Positions 1-6,177 of a DNA stretch of 11,854 nucleotides are shown piece after piece. The stretch comes from Nitrospirales bacterium (GTDB taxonomy: Bacteria; Nitrospirota; Nitrospiria; Nitrospirales; UBA8639), in assembly GCA_013817135.1 (NCBI GenBank), contig JACDDF010000024.1:1-11854 (forward strand), in the 5' to 3' direction. Below the pieces are notes generated by a model. The model was given only the letters and a program-made list of their open reading frames with translations, did no database searches and was not told the DNA's origin. Position numbers and translations under genes: made by a program. Positions within the stretch are counted from its first letter, which is position 1. Each line of letters starts with the position of its first letter.

Positions 1-450
1 GAAGAGTACTGGCCCGATACTGAAGGACGCGATAAACGGGACACCGTCACGGATTTCTCGCTTCCCGCCGGCACGTTTTTCGACGCCGCGATGGTGCACC
101 TTCTGACCACGGCCACACTCAATCGGCTTCGTGAGGCGTATCCGGAAGGGCGCTTTGAGGTGCCCCGATTCCGTCCGAACCTGGTTGTGGATTCTGGAGG
201 ATCCGGGGAAGGTTTTATGGAACAGGAGTGGGTCGGTCAGACGTTAGGCATCGGGGAGGAAGTGCGGTTGAAGATCACCGGCTCCTGCGGTCGTTGTGTG
301 ATGACCACGTTAGCGCAAGGAGAGCTTCCGAAGGACACAGGAATTCTTCGTGCTGCTGTCCAGCACAATGCCGGGAATGTTGGGGTGTATGTGTCAGTGG
401 CACGGGGCGGCGTTATTCGCTGTGGTGACCGCGTACGACTGGTGGACTAA
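1..450 (+). CDS. MOSC-domain protein, 3' part (5' end outside window)
   Basis: The frame is open from the first base to the TAA at 448-450, giving 149 residues; the ATG at 91 is internal, because the upstream residues fit the same domain. MOSC domains (related to the molybdenum cofactor sulfurase C-terminus) bind sulfur or molybdopterin-type ligands and occur in metal-sulfur and Moco-related oxidations and in detoxification of N-hydroxylated compounds. Visible signature: RFRPNLVVD at about residues 56-64, then an acidic and aromatic stretch EQEWVGQTLGIG, then the conserved cysteine region SCGRC at about 95-99, ending in a short beta-rich tail. The upstream residues (KRDTVTDFSLPAGTFFDAA) resemble the linker of the MOSC_N-MOSC type proteins, so the complete protein probably has an N-terminal beta-barrel. 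The substrate cannot be told from this part. The next gene lies 61 bases downstream on the same strand. Confidence 0.88.
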   Translation, partial: EEYWPDTEGRDKRDTVTDFSLPAGTFFDAAMVHLLTTATLNRLREAYPEGRFEVPRFRPNLVVDSGGSGEGFMEQEWVGQTLGIGEEVRLKITGSCGRCVMTTLAQGELPKDTGILRAAVQHNAGNVGVYVSVARGGVIRCGDRVRLVD

Positions 451-511
451 TCGGCCTTTGAATGTTGTCCATGGTCACCCGTCTGACCTTCCACTCGTTC
501 ACCAATTCTGA

Positions 512-1459
512 TTGACTACTGTGATTACTGAATTTGTCGTGACGGCGGGTGAAACCCGCAAACGCCTTGATCAATTTTTAGTCAACCGTGAGCGGGGCAT
601 ATCCCGTTCCCGGTTGCAACGATTGATCGAGTTGGGACGGATCCGTGTCAATGCCAGGATGGTCAAACCGAGCCACACCATTCAACCAGGCGATCACATT
701 ACGATGGATGTTCCCCAGCCGGGACCGCTCCTGGTCAACGGGAAAGCCATGCCATTGGAAATTCTTTACGAAGATGAAGCCCTCCTGGTGCTGAACAAGC
801 CTGCGGGAGTGGTGGTGCATCCCGCGTCAGGGAACTGGGCCGGCACAGTGCTCAATGCGCTGTTGGCCCATATTCCAAACCATGTCGATGCAGAAATGTC
901 CAATGGGAAAACGGCGCTACCAGGGCTGGTCCATCGACTGGATAAGGATACATCTGGAGTGATGGTGGTCGCCAAGACCGATCATGCCCATTGTACGCTG
1001 GCGGCACAGTTTGAAAAACACTCGATCGATCGAATCTACGAGGCACTCGTCTGGGGCGCACCCCGGGATGAGCAGGGAGTGATCGAGTTGCCCATCGGTC
1101 GGGATCGGGGAGAACCCAAAAAGGTTTCATCCAATACCGCGCAATCACAACGAGCGGTCACGGAGTATCGGATCGTGAGGAAATTCGGGGACTTGGTCTC
1201 ACAAGTGGTCTTGTCCCCACGCACAGGTCGGACACATCAGCTTCGAGTTCATCTGGCGTCTTTAGGGTGCCCGATTTTGGGGGATGGGACGTATGGCGGT
1301 CAGAAAGTATGCCGGGTCACGGAGATCGACATTCCACGGGTGATGCTCCATGCACGCACATTGGGATTTCAGCATCCCGTATCCGGGATATTTCAGGAAT
1401 ATTCAGTGGACCTTCCATTGGACATGCAAGAGATTTGTCAGTCGTTACTCTGTAGATAG
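512..1459 (+). CDS. rluD: RluD-like 23S rRNA pseudouridine synthase
   Basis: The protein isomerises uridines of large-subunit rRNA to pseudouridine; in the RluD branch the targets are in helix 69. An N-terminal S4 RNA-binding domain spans about residues 17-65 (RLDQFLVNRERGISRSRLQRLIELGRIRVNARMV in two pieces), followed by the catalytic domain from about residue 82. The catalytic aspartate is D144 in HRLDKDTSG, and the family motif RTGRTHQLRVHLASLG lies at 237-252. The length of 315 aa is usual for RluD. Starts: TTG at 512 follows directly on an in-frame TGA (509-511), whereas GTG at 521 gives an N-terminus (ITEFVV..) that fits the family just as well; neither has a clear Shine-Dalgarno, so the true start is open between the two. 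Assignment to RluD rather than RluC or RluA rests on HRLDKDTSGVMVVAK and is likely but not proven. The gene appears intact. Confidence 0.93.
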   Translation: MTTVITEFVVTAGETRKRLDQFLVNRERGISRSRLQRLIELGRIRVNARMVKPSHTIQPGDHITMDVPQPGPLLVNGKAMPLEILYEDEALLVLNKPAGVVVHPASGNWAGTVLNALLAHIPNHVDAEMSNGKTALPGLVHRLDKDTSGVMVVAKTDHAHCTLAAQFEKHSIDRIYEALVWGAPRDEQGVIELPIGRDRGEPKKVSSNTAQSQRAVTEYRIVRKFGDLVSQVVLSPRTGRTHQLRVHLASLGCPILGDGTYGGQKVCRVTEIDIPRVMLHARTLGFQHPVSGIFQEYSVDLPLDMQEICQSLLCR

Positions 1460-1828
1460 TGGACTTTGACCTCTGCTCCTCTCCCGGATTTTCAGTTACT
1501 CTCTATCAAGTTTCTTCTCATCCGACCATTAGAATCGAGAGAGATTGCTGAAGGGAGTTTCCTTTGGCATGAGCTGCCATGTGTTGGGACAGGATGGGCT
1601 TCTAATAATTTTCGTAATCAATACACATCGAGAAAGAATGAATCAGAATGTGGCGTAAGAGCCTCGTGCTGTTGGTGGCGATGATTGTAGGGTATGTGTC
1701 CAATGTATCCAGTCAAGCCGCCTGTCTTGAGAATGCCGCCTAAATCCTGTGTGGGCAAGTACATTTATTTCCCATTCACTCGAGCCTTTAAAGTAAAGGG
1801 GTTTCGCATCTTCAGTGAAAAAGGGTAA
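1460..1828. other. 369-base intergenic stretch with two short overlapping frames
   Basis: No ordinary gene is visible between the pseudouridine synthase and the convergent sheath gene. The only coding-like signal is the pair of 31-codon frames at 1648-1743 and 1733-1828, listed separately. A small imperfect hairpin CCTTTA-AAG-TAAAGG occurs around 1786-1800 but has no U-tract on either side, so I do not call it a terminator. A weak AT-rich promoter-like stretch (TTGGGA near 1583 with TAATAAT about 1602-1608) precedes the short frames. Confidence 0.5.
1648..1828 (+). pseudogene. possible small secreted protein split by a frameshift
   Basis: ATG at 1648 opens a 31-codon frame ending at TAA 1741-1743: basic start (MWRK), a hydrophobic core (LVLLVAMIVG) and a small-residue region SSQAAC, which is what a Sec signal peptide or a lipoprotein signal looks like. 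A second frame begins within it at ATG 1733 and runs to TAA 1826-1828 with a plausible globular composition (KSCVGKYIYFPFTRAFKVKGFRIF). Joining the two by one frameshift near 1730-1742 would give a small exported protein of about 60 residues. The second frame stops one base before the end of the convergent sheath gene. I recognise no family. It may be a decayed gene, two tiny genes, or chance; evidence is composition only. Confidence 0.25.
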
Positions 1829-2986
1829 TCACACTTGGGGGAAAGATTTGGCTTTCTGTTGGATGTTAAGAATAATGAATTCAGCTGGTTTGAGTGGAGC
1901 GAATCCTATCATGATGTTGACGATACCGGCAGTCTGGTCAGAGGACGAAATGGTATCCGGTCCGCATTTGACAAAATAGGCATCCTGGGCTTTGTGGCCT
2001 TGAAAGGCCCCCTGCCGGAAGAGCGATTGGAGAAATACCTCAAGCGTTTGGCGAATGTGAGCCCACAGGAGTTCGTCGTTCGGTTCAACCACCACCCACC
2101 CTAATCCCTCTTGTATGCTTGATTCCAGAAACAATGCCAGACGACGGACGGAAAGATACTGCCACTCCCTCGTGGGTGCGAGGGTCCGTGCACCCCATGC
2201 GATAAACTGTGACGGAGACGTTTGTCGGATTGGATTGATCCCCAAATTAGTGAGTTCCCCCATTTCCGGTTGCGTCAGTGTCTGTTCGATACCCTGAACG
2301 CCATGAAGGATGGCCTCCGTTCCTGCCGGGGATTTCCATACTCCTTGTTGTTGATCAGTTCTGGCCAATACACCAGCCATGGCTCCGCTGGCGGGGATGG
2401 TGTGCAGAGGTGATCTCTGAAGTGACTGGTGGACCTGGACTCGCGGAACGTACCTAGCCACATTCGGGTGGTGAATACCTGATTGATGATTAAACCAGGT
2501 TGTCAGGGTCCTGACCGTTTGTCGGGAGGCATCGCGTTGGGGGACATCCAGGAGATACATCGCATAGTGTTTGGCAGCAAGGGCAATGGCTGCTTGCACG
2601 ACCTTGGCCGCATGAGTATCCGGGAGCTGCTCGGTCTGATGAATGCACAAAATATTGAAAACCCCTATGCGGTCGAGAAGAGAAAGGCCCTGGAGAAATG
2701 GAGACGCACCTTTGATCTGTCCCGTTCCGATGCGTACCACCCAAATGGCCTTTCCTCCATTATCAAAGAATTGTTTGATGCAGTGGGAGGAAAGAGCGTC
2801 TGTTTCCAATCCGCCGTATTCTTTTACAAATGCTGTCCACGTCCGGACCTGTCGTGGAGACGTCATCGACCCCTTGGGAAATGAACCGATGAAGGCCGCG
2901 GTTGAGGTGGAGGCAGGTTCAATCGCAGGAGGGAGGAACGACGGTTCGTGGATAGATGCGCCAGGAGTCGAGTGAACTTTTTTCAT
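1829..2986 (-). CDS. contractile tail sheath protein (phage / eCIS type), orphan
   Basis: Sheath subunits polymerise around an inner tube and contract to drive it through a membrane in myophages, R-type pyocins and extracellular contractile injection systems. Several diagnostic regions are visible in order: TPGASIHE near 7-14, the TSTAAFIG strand at 27-34, FFDNGGKAIWVVRIG at 73-87, the PASGAMAGVLARTDQQQGVWKSPAG core at 198-222 (two pieces), NLGINPIR at 247-254, AWGARTL at 263-269, the SVRRLALFLESSIQ helix at 279-291, the EPND motif at 301-304, and the C-terminal APLKPAEFIILNIQQ strand at 363-377. The length of 385 aa is close to the simple sheaths of Afp/PVC-like systems and lacks the large inserted domains of many phage sheaths. 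ATG at 2986 has only a weak purine stretch upstream. The gene is intact, yet no tube, baseplate, spike, AAA ATPase or lysis gene is nearby. The gene just upstream on the same strand (105 bases away) is a polytopic membrane protein. The family call is firm; the role is unknown. Confidence 0.92.
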   Translation of the reverse strand: MKKVHSTPGASIHEPSFLPPAIEPASTSTAAFIGSFPKGSMTSPRQVRTWTAFVKEYGGLETDALSSHCIKQFFDNGGKAIWVVRIGTGQIKGASPFLQGLSLLDRIGVFNILCIHQTEQLPDTHAAKVVQAAIALAAKHYAMYLLDVPQRDASRQTVRTLTTWFNHQSGIHHPNVARYVPRVQVHQSLQRSPLHTIPASGAMAGVLARTDQQQGVWKSPAGTEAILHGVQGIEQTLTQPEMGELTNLGINPIRQTSPSQFIAWGARTLAPTREWQYLSVRRLALFLESSIQEGLGWVVVEPNDELLWAHIRQTLEVFLQSLFRQGAFQGHKAQDAYFVKCGPDTISSSDQTAGIVNIMIGFAPLKPAEFIILNIQQKAKSFPQV

Positions 2987-3091
2987 AAGAAACTGTTCAA
3001 TCTCTTTCTGTGGCCCTTAGCCTCAGAGGGTATGAACATCGGCATGAATCTGAATGGCTATGGAGTCGTATTGCATCATGCATCGAGAACC

Positions 3092-4243
3092 TCAGGACGA
3101 ACGGCCTGATACGACCTTCACTGGCATGCTAGAGTTCCCGGCATAGGTTTCACTGCGGAAGTTCTGATTTCCCAGAAAAAAGGCTGCGACCGTCAGGCAT
3201 TCCAGACCGAACGGCAAATAGCCGGCATAACCGAGGATCGGCATTTCCCCTATCTGAAGTGTGTGGACATAGGGAATCGAATATTCCCAATGGACCAGGC
3301 TGTGGGCATTCCACATTTCCCAAAATCCTCCACAGACCAGGGCTGCCAGAGCGGAAAGAACCACGGGACTCCAGTTTCCTTTGGCCAATGGCGACAGAAT
3401 GGTTGGAACCCTCCGCATTATTTGTATTCCTAACATGATCAGAAGCGGGCTCACCCAAAGGAGAGAATACAGCAGCGTGGGCCAAATCCCAATCATCAGA
3501 AGCCCGAAACAACCAAGGCTGAACATCAGCCATCCGGTTCGTGGGGAATTGACCATAGAGATGGCATACCAATTCTCAAATGGTGTCTTCAACCGCATAA
3601 ATGAAAAGAGGTAGTCATAGGTACTCAGGACGGCGGGCAGAACTGTTGAGAAAGCGATGGTTGTCCAAGAGAATCTGAGAAGCGGATGAGCCTCCGTCAT
3701 CCCGACGTAATGCCAGTTCTGCACGAACTGATTGAGGTATTCAAACATCCACCAAAAGGTGGCGCTGAGAAAGAAGAGTTTGAAGAGAGCTTTGGGTTGA
3801 TGAATGAGAAGGCACCGGCCGGTTCGTGAAAAAAGTAAGGCATTGATGACGACAATATAGCCGAACCAAAGTAGCGGGAAGGTATGTGGTTGCCATTCTT
3901 GAAACCATGAAAAACGTGTCCAGGCTAATATCCAGGCAAAAGCCGTCCATCCTACTCCCATCCAACCCCACCAGGGAAACCCTTCGTCGGACGCGGATTT
4001 GAATGTGCTATGGCATCGGGTTTTCCCATATCGCCAAAGAAACGGGGTAAGAGTTCCGGAGATGAGCAGGGCAAGCAGTCCAAATATCGGCCAGGAAAGA
4101 GAGGCGTCTCCTGACTGTAGGGGAATGGGCAATAGAGTTAAATTGTGGGGAAGAGCTTGGCCAGACAGGACAATACCCAGGAGAGGCAGCCCAAGGAGCA
4201 AAAGGATAAGAATGCTGCTGCAGATTAACTTTGTGGAAAACAT
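3092..4243 (-). CDS. polytopic membrane protein, unrecognised family
   Basis: The 383-residue protein has about ten hydrophobic segments (roughly 9-28, 51-71, 97-115, 121-138, 153-171, 190-210, 238-256, 258-275, 292-309, 335-357) and should sit in the inner membrane; there is no catalytic domain outside the membrane. It is rich in Trp and aromatic pairs. The segment FWWMFEYLNQFVQNWHY at 163-179 resembles FWEMWNAHSLVHWEY at 307-321, each preceded by a hydrophobic helix and a basic loop, which suggests an internal duplication. The conserved-looking end GEMPILGYAGYLPFGLECL is at 332-350. The overall feel is of the lycopene-cyclase-like or other small-molecule membrane enzyme folds, but I cannot name a family and assign no reaction. 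ATG at 4243 has no clear Shine-Dalgarno. The stop lies inside a CTCAGGACGAACGG motif. It may be co-transcribed with the sheath gene downstream. Confidence 0.8.
   Translation of the reverse strand: MFSTKLICSSILILLLLGLPLLGIVLSGQALPHNLTLLPIPLQSGDASLSWPIFGLLALLISGTLTPFLWRYGKTRCHSTFKSASDEGFPWWGWMGVGWTAFAWILAWTRFSWFQEWQPHTFPLLWFGYIVVINALLFSRTGRCLLIHQPKALFKLFFLSATFWWMFEYLNQFVQNWHYVGMTEAHPLLRFSWTTIAFSTVLPAVLSTYDYLFSFMRLKTPFENWYAISMVNSPRTGWLMFSLGCFGLLMIGIWPTLLYSLLWVSPLLIMLGIQIMRRVPTILSPLAKGNWSPVVLSALAALVCGGFWEMWNAHSLVHWEYSIPYVHTLQIGEMPILGYAGYLPFGLECLTVAAFFLGNQNFRSETYAGNSSMPVKVVSGRSS
3095..3108. repeat. CTCAGGACGAACGG motif overlapping a gene end
   Basis: This 14-base motif near 3090-3105 (plus strand) resembles the core of a dispersed sequence, roughly CTTCGACAGGCTCAGGACGAACGG, which I remember as frequent in many environmental bacterial genomes. 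Here it forms the last codons of the membrane-protein gene (GRSS-stop on the minus strand). Position is given to within a few bases. The identification is from memory and a single copy is seen in this window. Confidence 0.25.
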
Positions 4244-4364
4244 GGGAGTGTGAAAATACAGATATTTACCTGTAGAGATTGGAAAACGTGAAGCCTTGGT
4301 TCAGCTTAAATCAGTCTGGCCTCCTGAGCCAAGGGCAAGGAATCCGCGCCAAGGTGAAAATGCC

Positions 4365-4472
4365 AGAATTCAGCCGGATCCAATATGGAACTTGTCATGC
4401 GTGTGCCGGAGAGGGCAGGGTGATGGGAGGCCCAAGAACACATATAGCCTTGGCGAGACCCGGCTGAATTCT
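4365..4472. repeat. 13-bp perfect inverted repeat, 82-base spacer
   Basis: AGAATTCAGCCGG at 4365-4377 is the exact reverse complement of CCGGCTGAATTCT at 4460-4472. The right arm ends two bases before the stop codon of the small gene at 4474-4785. A perfect 13-bp match is unlikely by chance in a 230-base gap. Two shorter reverse-complement pairs (4318-4324 with 4426-4432; 4347-4354 with 4448-4455) lie in the same order rather than nested, so they cannot all form one simple hairpin. There is no open frame between the arms that looks like a transposase. It could be the ends of a small non-autonomous element, or a long-range hairpin downstream of the gene. Confidence 0.5.
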
Positions 4473-4473
4473 T

Positions 4474-4785
4474 TTACCGTCTTTCCAGCCCGCATTTCCA
4501 GCATGTGGTGAATTCTTTTTGATGCAATTCCCCGCATCCGGAACAGGTCCATCTCGTTGTTTCGAGAGGCTTAGCCTGTTCCCACTCTTCGAGTAACGTG
4601 TTGGCCCGGTCAAAATCCTCGTCCTTCAGCACCCACAGTTCCGGGAAGACTTCAACAAATGGCACTTCCCCTCCCAACATCGCCGAGCGTTGGTTCTTGA
4701 TCGTGGCCGGTATCTGGGCCTGATCCAACAATTCCTTGCGTGTTTCGACATCGATGAGGCTTTGCGAGACGTACAGTTTTTTCAT
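4474..4785 (-). CDS. DUF2007-like small protein with C-terminal zinc ribbon
   Basis: I take ATG at 4785 as start, giving 103 residues (MKKLYVSQSLIDVETRK..), because the family begins exactly with this strand; the frame stays open 26 codons further up to 4863 but that extension (MNPALFSSFLVPSFF..) looks like translated noncoding DNA. Residues 1-70 match the DUF2007 pattern (putative prokaryotic signal-transducing protein): a short beta-alpha-beta fold with IPATIKNQ and the acidic ELWVLKDEDFDRANTLLEEWE helix. Residues 78-101 form a zinc ribbon with C80-x2-C83 and C94-x2-C97 spacing (CSGC, CWKC). Cytoplasmic; molecular role in the family not established. No Shine-Dalgarno precedes the ATG, but TATAAAT ends only a few bases upstream, so a leaderless transcript is possible. 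The gene stands alone, downstream of a promoter-sized gap shared with the divergent HD-GYP remnant. Confidence 0.85.
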   Translation of the reverse strand: MKKLYVSQSLIDVETRKELLDQAQIPATIKNQRSAMLGGEVPFVEVFPELWVLKDEDFDRANTLLEEWEQAKPLETTRWTCSGCGELHQKEFTTCWKCGLERR

Positions 4786-4819
4786 AGTGTATTTATACTG
4801 TATCCGGTGGTGGGTATGA

Positions 4820-5161
4820 AAGAATGAAGGCACAAGGAACGATGAGAATAGAGCCGGATTCATCTGCGTACGAACCGCGACCGTGACTGTCTATCCTCCA
4901 GAAAGCTACGTCCAATTGAGCGACGGATCGGTGGGGGTCGTGGTGAAGACTAATGAGCACGAGCGCATGAGGCCGCTTCTCTTGCTGTATGAGGAAGGCG
5001 TTTTTTCCCAGGATGGGAATCTTATCTTACTGGATTTAACCAGCCACAAGGAACTGTCTCTTGGAAAAGGCTTCGATCCCCAAAAAATCGATCCTCAGAT
5101 TCGGACGGTCTTAACTCCGAATAATCTGAATGGCTACTTTATCTCTTCTACACTGTGCTGA
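4820..5161 (+). pseudogene. orphan C-terminal tail of an HD-GYP c-di-GMP phosphodiesterase
   Basis: The frame is open from 4820 (after TGA 4817-4819) to TGA 5159-5161; GTG at 4883 is the first usual start and would give 92 residues. The sequence YPPESYVQLSDGSVGVVVKTNEHERMRPLLLLYEEG matches, as I know the family, the short all-beta tail that follows the HD-GYP domain in many c-di-GMP phosphodiesterases (YPxGxxVxLSxGexGvVv..N....RP), and the ending LTPNNLNGYFISS also fits. The HD and GYP catalytic motifs themselves are absent from the window on either strand. Upstream of TVYPP the residues no longer fit the family well, which places the break near 4860-4885. Most likely this is the surviving end of a truncated gene; a stand-alone small protein is less likely. 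No Shine-Dalgarno is seen. Confidence 0.7.
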
Positions 5162-5217
5162 GTGGAGATCTTCGGGCTGTAAGTCAGGGGAGGAAAGGAA
5201 AAAGAAAAGAGGACAGC

Positions 5218-5850
5218 CTACTTTTCTGGCGGTTTCCGTGGACGACCACTTCTCCGCAGGGTGGATTCGAGCCGCAAAGTGGTGGCCATCATCCTTTGGC
5301 AGTAAGGAGAACGCAGGGCTGTTGTCGATTCCCGCAGGGCCGGAGAGTACTGAAATCAATATCAAAGAGTGGCTGATCGATCCAGGCAGCCTACTCCGTG
5401 AGAAGCGCGAAGGAAGAGGGGTCGCTTATATCCGGGAATCGCAAGTTTGATTGGGGCCATGCGGCGGCGTGTTCAACCAGGCAGGCACGGACGGGATTGC
5501 GGAGCTGGTAGCGGAGCATCATGAGGAGATGACGTCTCGTTGAATCGGAAAACTCTTGAGCCGGCTTTGCGACACATGCCCGTGGTTGCGGTCGTGGTGA
5601 TGGTAGCGGCGGACATGGCTGGTCATGCACGACTCCATGAACGGGCTGAGTGCTTCCTCGGTGGCTGGTTGCACAACAATGTGGAAGGGGTTGGGCATGA
5701 GGAAAAGGCCAAAGCGTTTGATGAGGGTATTTGGTTTTCGCGGCGGCGAGCAAGTCGAACTGTACGGGGTAGTCGCCATCTGTATGGAAGCCCTCAGGAT
5801 CGCCGTTCTCACATTGAGCTACGAAAAGGTGTCTGACTCCTTTCTCTTGA
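5218..5850 (-). pseudogene. decayed REP-associated tyrosine (Y1/HUH) transposase
   Basis: Three minus-strand frames together reconstruct one RAYT-like transposase. The first frame reads HTDGDYPVQFDLLAAAKTKYP (about 5797-5735); after a shift near 5714-5732 another reads GLFLMPNPFHIVVQP, then FMESCMTSHVRRYH and GHVSQSRLKSFPIQRD; after a shift near 5525-5542 the first frame resumes with HLLMMLRYQLRNPVRACLVEHAAAWPQS and ends at 5391; beyond another shift the typical C-terminus LRLESTLRRSGRPRKPPEK ends at TAG 5218-5220. The order and spacing are those of the IS200-like RAYT family, which handles REP hairpins by single-strand transposition. The first histidine of the HUH motif (expected PNHFH) is proline here, codon at 5687-5689, so activity is lost even without the frameshifts. 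GHVWQGR, expected in the family, is GHVSQSR. The 5' boundary is unclear; recognisable protein starts near 5815. Confidence 0.85.
5825..5843. repeat. imperfect palindrome at the 5' edge of the RAYT remnant
   Basis: AAAGGTGTCTGACTCCTTT pairs with itself as AAAGG-GTC / GAC-CCTTT with a single central base and one mismatch per arm. It resembles the GGTGTC(T/A)GACACC hairpins that, as I recall, often flank RAYT-like genes. It lies just upstream of the first recognisable transposase codons on the minus strand. No second copy is seen in this window. Confidence 0.4.
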
Positions 5851-6177
5851 CGTCAATAGCGAATCGCCACATTCACGACATTGGTCAATGTATCGTGGTG
5901 GTGGCCCCAACGTGCTCCGGAATAATGGTGCGGCTCAAAGGGCGGTTGGGATGAGCCATGATCTATTCTTCAACAGTCCCAAAAAGTAAACCAATCATGA
6001 GAATACGAAAGTAGGAAAACGGACTTTCGAGAAGAAAGCCTGAGCGAAAGGTCTTTAACTCGAGCAGGTTGACTGTAGCTTTTCCCGTATGAGCCGCGGT
6101 AGCTGGTGAGTCAGAAGAAGAAAAAGATGAGAGGTCTCAAGGTTTTCCTCTTCCATGAAAATGGCCCTGGCTTTTAT
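5851..6177. other. intergenic stretch, no gene seen
   Basis: Between the transposase remnant and the kinase gene neither strand carries a convincing gene. A 7-bp hairpin CGAAAGT / ACTTTCG (6006-6012 with 6023-6029, loop of 10) has no U-tract. A low-confidence terminator for the kinase gene is listed separately at 6130-6151. A minus-strand frame just upstream of the transposase start (LTNVVNVAIRY, ending at a stop near 5855) may be part of the decayed N-terminus but I cannot match it. Confidence 0.4.
6130..6151 (-). terminator. possible intrinsic terminator after the kinase gene
   Basis: On the minus strand AGAGG (6151-6147) and CCTCT (6134-6130) can pair around a 12-base loop, and the transcript then continues CATCTTTTTCTTCTT. 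The U-rich run is right but the stem is only five base pairs, about 30 bases past the stop codon of the hybrid kinase. Confidence 0.3.

Noticed and set aside
1786..1800. Hairpin CCTTTA-AAG-TAAAGG between convergent genes
   Set aside because: Only six AT-rich base pairs and no U-tract on either strand, so not supported as a terminator.
2483..2884. Plus-strand open frame of 133 codons
   Set aside because: Antisense to the sheath gene, whose motifs are conserved; no family resemblance in the antisense product.
5259..5275. GGATTCGAGCC, resembling a tRNA T-arm
   Set aside because: No acceptor stem, anticodon arm or D-arm at proper distance; the bases are the minus-strand codons for the RLEST residues of the transposase remnant.
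5130..5450. 106-codon plus-strand frame
   Set aside because: Antisense to the C-terminal end of the transposase remnant (GLEST..GRPRK-type ending), which explains the sequence better.
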